The notes beneath the pieces are model-generated. The model was not told the origin of the DNA, searched no databases, and saw only the letters and a program-made list of their open reading frames with translations. From contig CAYQBG010000008.1 in NCBI GenBank assembly GCA_964415675.1, forward strand, positions 1-64,000: 64,000 nt of DNA, written 5' to 3'. This DNA comes from UBA5336 sp964415675. Lineage in GTDB: Bacteria; Pseudomonadota; Alphaproteobacteria; Caulobacterales; Hyphomonadaceae. The stretch's first letter is position 1. Every line of letters begins with the position of its first letter. The translations under genes and the position numbers were made by a program. Shown piece by piece: positions 60,459 to 64,000 of this stretch.

Positions 60459-60641
60459 GGCCCCAGCGATAATCGGCTAGCGGCGGCTTGACCAGACATG
60501 GAGGCGCAAATGAGTGATAGTGCGCGGCATGAATCGGCAGGGATGCATGCTCGCGCTGTGCTCCAGGGCGCTCACCCTAAGCGAAGGCGAAGGATGAGCT
60601 GGATGGGGACAGACCGGCGCGCCCCAGCCCGCAGACCGGGC

Positions 60642-61184
60642 CTAGCCCGCCGCGGAGACCCAGTTGACGGGTTTGTCGGACGTCTCGACCAATTCCGACA
60701 GCTCATGGATATTCTCGTATCCATAGCCCCAGAGATTGATGAAGGTCGGGACATTGAGGGCGAGCGGTGCGCGCTTGACCGGGACCGGGGCGACATTGTC
60801 GGAGAAATTATTGTTGCAATAGATCAGGATGCGCGTGTCCTTCGACGGGATGACGCGGGCGAGCTTGTCGTCGGTGAACTCAGAGAAGTTCAGGTGCACC
60901 GCGCCGGCGATATGGCCCATGGCGAAGGCTTCGGCCGATCGCGTGTCCAGGATGATCGTGCCGGGCTCGCCGGCCATGCGGTTGAACTCGGCCAGCGACA
61001 CAAGCCTGTCTTCGCGGATGGGCTGGAGGTCCACCATCAGATTCAGGAAGCCGTCATAATCGACCAGTGAAGGCCGGGTATCGGCTTCAATTATGCCGGC
61101 GGGCTCATCGGCGGCGGCCGCGCCGGCAAAGATGAATGCGGCCATGGCCAGGAGGCCTAGAATTGTGTTGCGGCGCGCGCCCAT
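60642..61184 (-). CDS. Exported rhodanese-domain protein
   Basis: A 180-residue protein with a signal peptide or N-terminal anchor (NTILGLLAMAAFIFAGAAAA). The rhodanese-like domain has LVSLAEFNRMAGEPGTIILD, TRSAEAFAMGHIAGAVHLNF, and an active-site loop with Cys in ILIYCNNNFSDN. It is periplasmic by prediction and may act in sulfur transfer or redox control. The CNNNFSD loop is longer than the classical CRxGxR. The start at 61184 is preferred over 61211 because the signal begins there. Confidence 0.85.
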   Translation of the reverse strand: MGARRNTILGLLAMAAFIFAGAAAADEPAGIIEADTRPSLVDYDGFLNLMVDLQPIREDRLVSLAEFNRMAGEPGTIILDTRSAEAFAMGHIAGAVHLNFSEFTDDKLARVIPSKDTRILIYCNNNFSDNVAPVPVKRAPLALNVPTFINLWGYGYENIHELSELVETSDKPVNWVSAAG

Positions 61185-61432
61185 GGGTCTTCTCCCGTTT
61201 CCGGTTTTCAAAGCTGAATTTATGTGAGTGTCGCCTCACAATGGGGCCGTGACATGGCAGGCTGTGGATAATTATCGGGCCGGGCTGGCGAGGGGGCCTT
61301 GAAGGCGGCAGGGCGCCGCGTTATATGCCGCGCTCTTACAGGCGGACCTCGTGCCTTCGTCCTTGCCGGACAGGCCGCGCACTAACGCCAGTCGCAACCG
61401 GGCCCCATGCCCCTTGTCACTGGAGAGACGCG

Positions 61433-62647
61433 ATGGAAACCGTCCGCTCACCGCTCGATATTGTCGCCATTCGCGCGCCCGACAGGCCGGTCTTCTGTTT
61501 CCGGCCCGCCCGGCTGGAAATGGCCGCGCGCTGGTTTCGCGACGTGTTCCCCGGCGAGGCCTTCTATGCGGTCAAGGCGAACCCGTCCCCGCATGTGCTC
61601 GACACGCTCTGGGCGGCGGGCATTCGCAGTTTCGATGTCGCCTCCGATGGCGAGGCCGAGCTTGTCGCGTCACGCTTTCCGACTGCGCGCCTGGCCTTCA
61701 TGCATCCGGTGAAGAACCGCCGGGCGATAGCGCGCGCCTATCACGAGTTTGGTTGCCGGCGCTTCGTACTCGACACGGCCGGCGAGCTTGCGAAAATCCT
61801 GGATGCGACCGGCGGGGCGAGCGACCTGACACTGGTCGTGCGTGTCGGCGTGTCGAACCATGGCGCCACCCTGCCGTTGACCGGCAAGTTCGGCGCAAGC
61901 GAGCGCGATGCGCCCGACCTGCTGCGCGCCGCGCGGGCAGTGGCCAGCGAACTGGGCGTGTCCTTCCATGTCGGCAGCCAGGCCCTGTCGCCGCCGGCCT
62001 GGCACACAGCGATGGCCGACCTGTCGCGCCTGATCGTGGCGGCGGGCGTGACGGTGGACCTTGTCGATGTCGGCGGCGGTTTCCCCGGCCATTATGGCGG
62101 CCAGGCCCCGCCGGCGCTGGAAACCTATGCCGAGATGATTGCCGGGGCCTTCGAGGAGATGAAGGTGCTGGAAAATGCCGCGCTCTGGTGTGAACCGGGA
62201 CGCGCCATCGTGGCCGAGGCCGAGAGCCTTCTCGTGCGCATAGAAGGCACGCATGATGGCGCGCTTTATCTCAATGATGGCAGCTTTGGCGGGCTCTATG
62301 ACGCGGTGCATGAGCGCTGGTGCTTCCCGGTGCGTGCGATCGGGCCGGGCGGTCTGATCGACGGTCCGCTGAGAGACTGGACGGTCTATGGACCGACCTG
62401 TGACAGCGCTGACAGGTTCCCCGAAAAGATCGCCCTGCCCGGCGCGCTCGCCGAAGGCGATTATCTCGAATTCGGCAATCTCGGCGCCTATGGCCGCGCC
62501 ATGGCCAGCCGCTTCAACGGGTTTGGCAGCTATGACACCGTGATCGCGCAGGATGCGCCCTGGCCCAGCCTCTATGGTGCCAGCGCGCCTGAGCCGCTTG
62601 CCTGCGATGGCGCAACCCTGACCATGGCAACCCGCTCAAACCCGTAA
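61433..62647 (+). CDS. Ornithine/diaminopimelate-type PLP decarboxylase
   Basis: A 404-residue group IV PLP-dependent amino-acid decarboxylase with alanine-racemase-fold N-domain. The PLP lysine is in AFYAVKANPSPHVLDTL. Other motifs are SFDVASDGEAELVA, FHVGSQALSP, VDLVDVGGGFPGHYG, LWCEPGRAIVAEAE, and the substrate-site YGPTCDSADRF, where CDS is the ornithine-decarboxylase-like form. It most likely makes putrescine for polyamines or cell-wall use; lysine or DAP decarboxylase remain possible. The start at 61433 follows GGAGAGACGCG. Its 3' end overlaps the convergent murI by 76 bp. Confidence 0.9.
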   Translation: METVRSPLDIVAIRAPDRPVFCFRPARLEMAARWFRDVFPGEAFYAVKANPSPHVLDTLWAAGIRSFDVASDGEAELVASRFPTARLAFMHPVKNRRAIARAYHEFGCRRFVLDTAGELAKILDATGGASDLTLVVRVGVSNHGATLPLTGKFGASERDAPDLLRAARAVASELGVSFHVGSQALSPPAWHTAMADLSRLIVAAGVTVDLVDVGGGFPGHYGGQAPPALETYAEMIAGAFEEMKVLENAALWCEPGRAIVAEAESLLVRIEGTHDGALYLNDGSFGGLYDAVHERWCFPVRAIGPGGLIDGPLRDWTVYGPTCDSADRFPEKIALPGALAEGDYLEFGNLGAYGRAMASRFNGFGSYDTVIAQDAPWPSLYGASAPEPLACDGATLTMATRSNP

Positions 62648-63456
62648 CGCGCCAGCATGGCGGCGAACCGGCCCCGCGCCCCTGCTGGCGAGGTGACATA
62701 AGCTGTGGGCTCACCCGACGCGCTGCCCGGCTTGCGAGGCAGGACACGCAATGTCTGACGGGCAATCGCCGCCCCGGAATCGATATATCGGAGCGGTCGG
62801 GGGGCGGTGGCGACAAGCTGGTCGCGCACCAGCGGGAAATGCGTACAGGCAAGCACGACCGTGTCGATCTCCTCGCCGTGGGGCGCAGTAAACATTGGCG
62901 CCTGCGCGGCGGCAAAGGCCTCAAGAGGCGGGGTCTCGCCTGCGGCATGCGCTTCGGCCAGGCGCACAAGATCGATGCTGCCATGGGCCACGATACGCGC
63001 ATGAGACGCGAAAGCGGAGATGAGATCGGCGGTGTAGGCGCGAGACAGCGTGCCGGGCGTGGCCAGCAGGCCAATGACATGGCTACGGCTGGCTTCGGCC
63101 GCCGGCTTGATGGCCGGGACCGTGCCGACCACCGGGATGTCGAGCGCGGCGCGCACTTCCGGCAGGGCCAGTGTCGAAGCGGTGTTGCAGGCAATCACGA
63201 AGACATCGGGACGCGCCTGAGCGACCAGCGCTCTGGCCACGCGCGGCAGCCATTCGCGCAGCGCCTCGTCAGACTTGTCGCCATAGGGGAAGAAACCGGT
63301 ATCAGCGGCATAATCGACCGTCAGGCCAGGCGCGCGTCCAGCCAATTCCCAAGCTACCGTCAGCCCGCCCACCCCGGAATCAAAGACGAGCACGCGCCCC
63401 GCGCGGGGCGGAGTCGGCATATGAGATGGGATCGTATCCTCCATGATGACTGGCAT
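62572..63456 (-). CDS. murI: Glutamate racemase
   Basis: A 294-residue cofactor-independent racemase supplying D-glutamate for peptidoglycan. VLVFDSGVGGLTVAWELAGR carries the catalytic Asp, VIACNTAST and VVLACTHFPL carry the two catalytic cysteines, and GIGLLATPGT-type VIGLLATPGTLSRAY follows. The start is uncertain: 63456 has GGGGA upstream; 63510 and 63420 are alternatives, and the conserved fold begins near 63405. Its 3' 76 bp overlap the convergent decarboxylase gene. Confidence 0.93.
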   Translation of the reverse strand: MPVIMEDTIPSHMPTPPRAGRVLVFDSGVGGLTVAWELAGRAPGLTVDYAADTGFFPYGDKSDEALREWLPRVARALVAQARPDVFVIACNTASTLALPEVRAALDIPVVGTVPAIKPAAEASRSHVIGLLATPGTLSRAYTADLISAFASHARIVAHGSIDLVRLAEAHAAGETPPLEAFAAAQAPMFTAPHGEEIDTVVLACTHFPLVRDQLVATAPRPLRYIDSGAAIARQTLRVLPRKPGSASGEPTAYVTSPAGARGRFAAMLARYGFERVAMVRVAPSQASGSGALAP

Positions 63457-63513
63457 ATTCGAGTTTGTCCCCGGCAGGAATAGGGCAGCGGCAAGGCGCG
63501 TGCGGATCAATTA

Positions 63514-63536
63514 TTGTGCAGCGCACAAATTTGTGC
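63514..63536. promoter_or_regulatory. PhaR-like operator: overlapping palindromes
   Basis: TTGTGC-AGC-GCACAA (63514-63528) overlaps GCACAAATTTGTGC (63523-63536), two perfect palindromes sharing GCACAA. TTGTGC/GCACAA arms resemble alphaproteobacterial phasin-promoter (PhaR) sites. They lie 35 bp upstream of the phasin-like gene and also upstream of murI on the other strand. Confidence 0.5.
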
Positions 63537-63570
63537 TATACAGCAGTGGTTGTTGCTTTGGAGAAGCCCC

Positions 63571-64000
63571 ATGACCCAGCAGAACCCCGGATGGAGTCCG
63601 ATGACTGCCTATGTCGCGGTCGCGAGTGCCTGGCTTGACGCTGTCAAGGCGTCCCAGGAGACGATCACGGACAGTCTCGACCGCACCGCGCGCGGCGACC
63701 ACAAGATGGTCGATTGGGTAACTTTCGAGGTGCCGGTCCCGAATGCCCGCTCTGCTTTTGATGAAGAACAGATGCGCGACAGTTTCCACCGGCTTGCCGA
63801 CATGAATCTGCGCGGCTGGGAAGTGGCCGCAAACATGTTGCAGGCGCTTCCGGGCTGGGCCAACTGGCCGAGCCGCGCACCGGGCACGATGATGACGGAC
63901 TGGTTCGACCGGATGCGCCGCGCCAGCGTCTCGATGATGCCGGCCAATGACAGTTTCGCCATGCCCGACGGTTTCAAGTCTCCGATGTTCTGGGCGGCGG
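63571..64000 (+). CDS. Phasin-like (PHB granule) protein, 3' end outside window
   Basis: An open frame from ATG 63571 to the window edge (at least 143 residues), preceded by TTGGAGAAGCCCC. The visible part is amphipathic and rich in Trp and Met (MTAYVAVASAWLDAVKASQE, AANMLQALPGWANWPSRAP, WFDRMRRASVSMMPA) and has no signal peptide, which fits a short granule-associated helical protein. The PhaR-like operator upstream supports a phasin call. I am moderately unsure; an unrelated polyhydroxyalkanoate-granule or membrane-associated protein is possible. Confidence 0.5.
   Translation, partial: MTQQNPGWSPMTAYVAVASAWLDAVKASQETITDSLDRTARGDHKMVDWVTFEVPVPNARSAFDEEQMRDSFHRLADMNLRGWEVAANMLQALPGWANWPSRAPGTMMTDWFDRMRRASVSMMPANDSFAMPDGFKSPMFWAA

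Overview
The window comes from a GC-rich Alphaproteobacterium, most likely from the dimorphic, stalk- or prosthecate-forming lineage (Caulobacterales / Hyphomonadaceae / Maricaulaceae type). The main evidence is a GcrA cell-cycle regulator and a SpmX-type domesticated lysozyme, supported by the alphaproteobacterial HflKC-DUF2065-DegP block, many TonB receptors and a phasin-like gene with a PhaR-like operator. No rRNA, tRNA, CRISPR array or intact mobile element was recognised. Genus-level placement is inference.

Region 1 (1-13.4 kb) looks catabolic. It starts with a decayed polysaccharide-flippase remnant, a glutathione S-transferase and a nitronate monooxygenase. A LacI-type regulator then adjoins a split biotin-dependent acyl-CoA carboxylase: biotin carboxylase and a 73-residue biotin carrier on the minus strand, and the carboxyltransferase on the plus strand. 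The carboxyltransferase lies between a tandem-fused CaiB/BaiF CoA-transferase and an amidohydrolase-fold protein that has lost most metal ligands. A perfect LacI-like palindrome sits in the divergent promoter region. Biotin synthase and an organic-acid-type MFS permease follow. The simplest reading is CoA activation, carboxylation and C-C or ring cleavage of an unknown carboxylic acid, with its own cofactor supply.

Region 2 (13.5-29.2 kb) is an outer-membrane and periplasm-oriented region with two divergent blocks around a Crp/Fnr-type regulator. The minus block encodes a DUF1254 lipoprotein, a seven-repeat FG-GAP calcium-binding lipoprotein, a TonB receptor and a DUF3604 lipoprotein. The plus block encodes a second DUF3604 lipoprotein, a membrane-anchored PpiC foldase, a HupE/UreJ-type membrane protein, another TonB receptor, a second HupE and a HupE-like protein lacking the signature. 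The second block looks like a metal (Ni/Co-type) or metallophore uptake system. A degraded IS630 transposase ends the region.

Region 3 (29.9-34.6 kb) may be a self-contained signalling unit: a lipoprotein diverges from a seven-TM histidine kinase, a NarL/LuxR-type response regulator and a secreted cysteine-rich protein with four ~61-residue repeats. The same spaced element, TACCCAT preceded by its inverted partner across 4 bp, lies upstream of the kinase and of the cysteine-rich gene, so both may be targets of the regulator.

Region 4 (34.7-64 kb) is mostly housekeeping: GPH-type symporter, MgtE, SpmX, PdeM, Mrp, HflK-HflC-DUF2065-DegP, lipoproteins, TypA, GcrA, an ABC-2 permease, a BI-1 family protein, an aldo-keto reductase, ArfB, an RcnB-like protein, ExoIII, a rhodanese, an ornithine/DAP-type decarboxylase, MurI and a phasin-like gene cut by the window end. 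A notable exception lies at 57.95-58.18 kb: a 26-codon mini-gene whose ribosome binding site matches the 16S rRNA 3' end over about 16 bases, with a hairpin upstream and competing hairpins, one a terminator, downstream.
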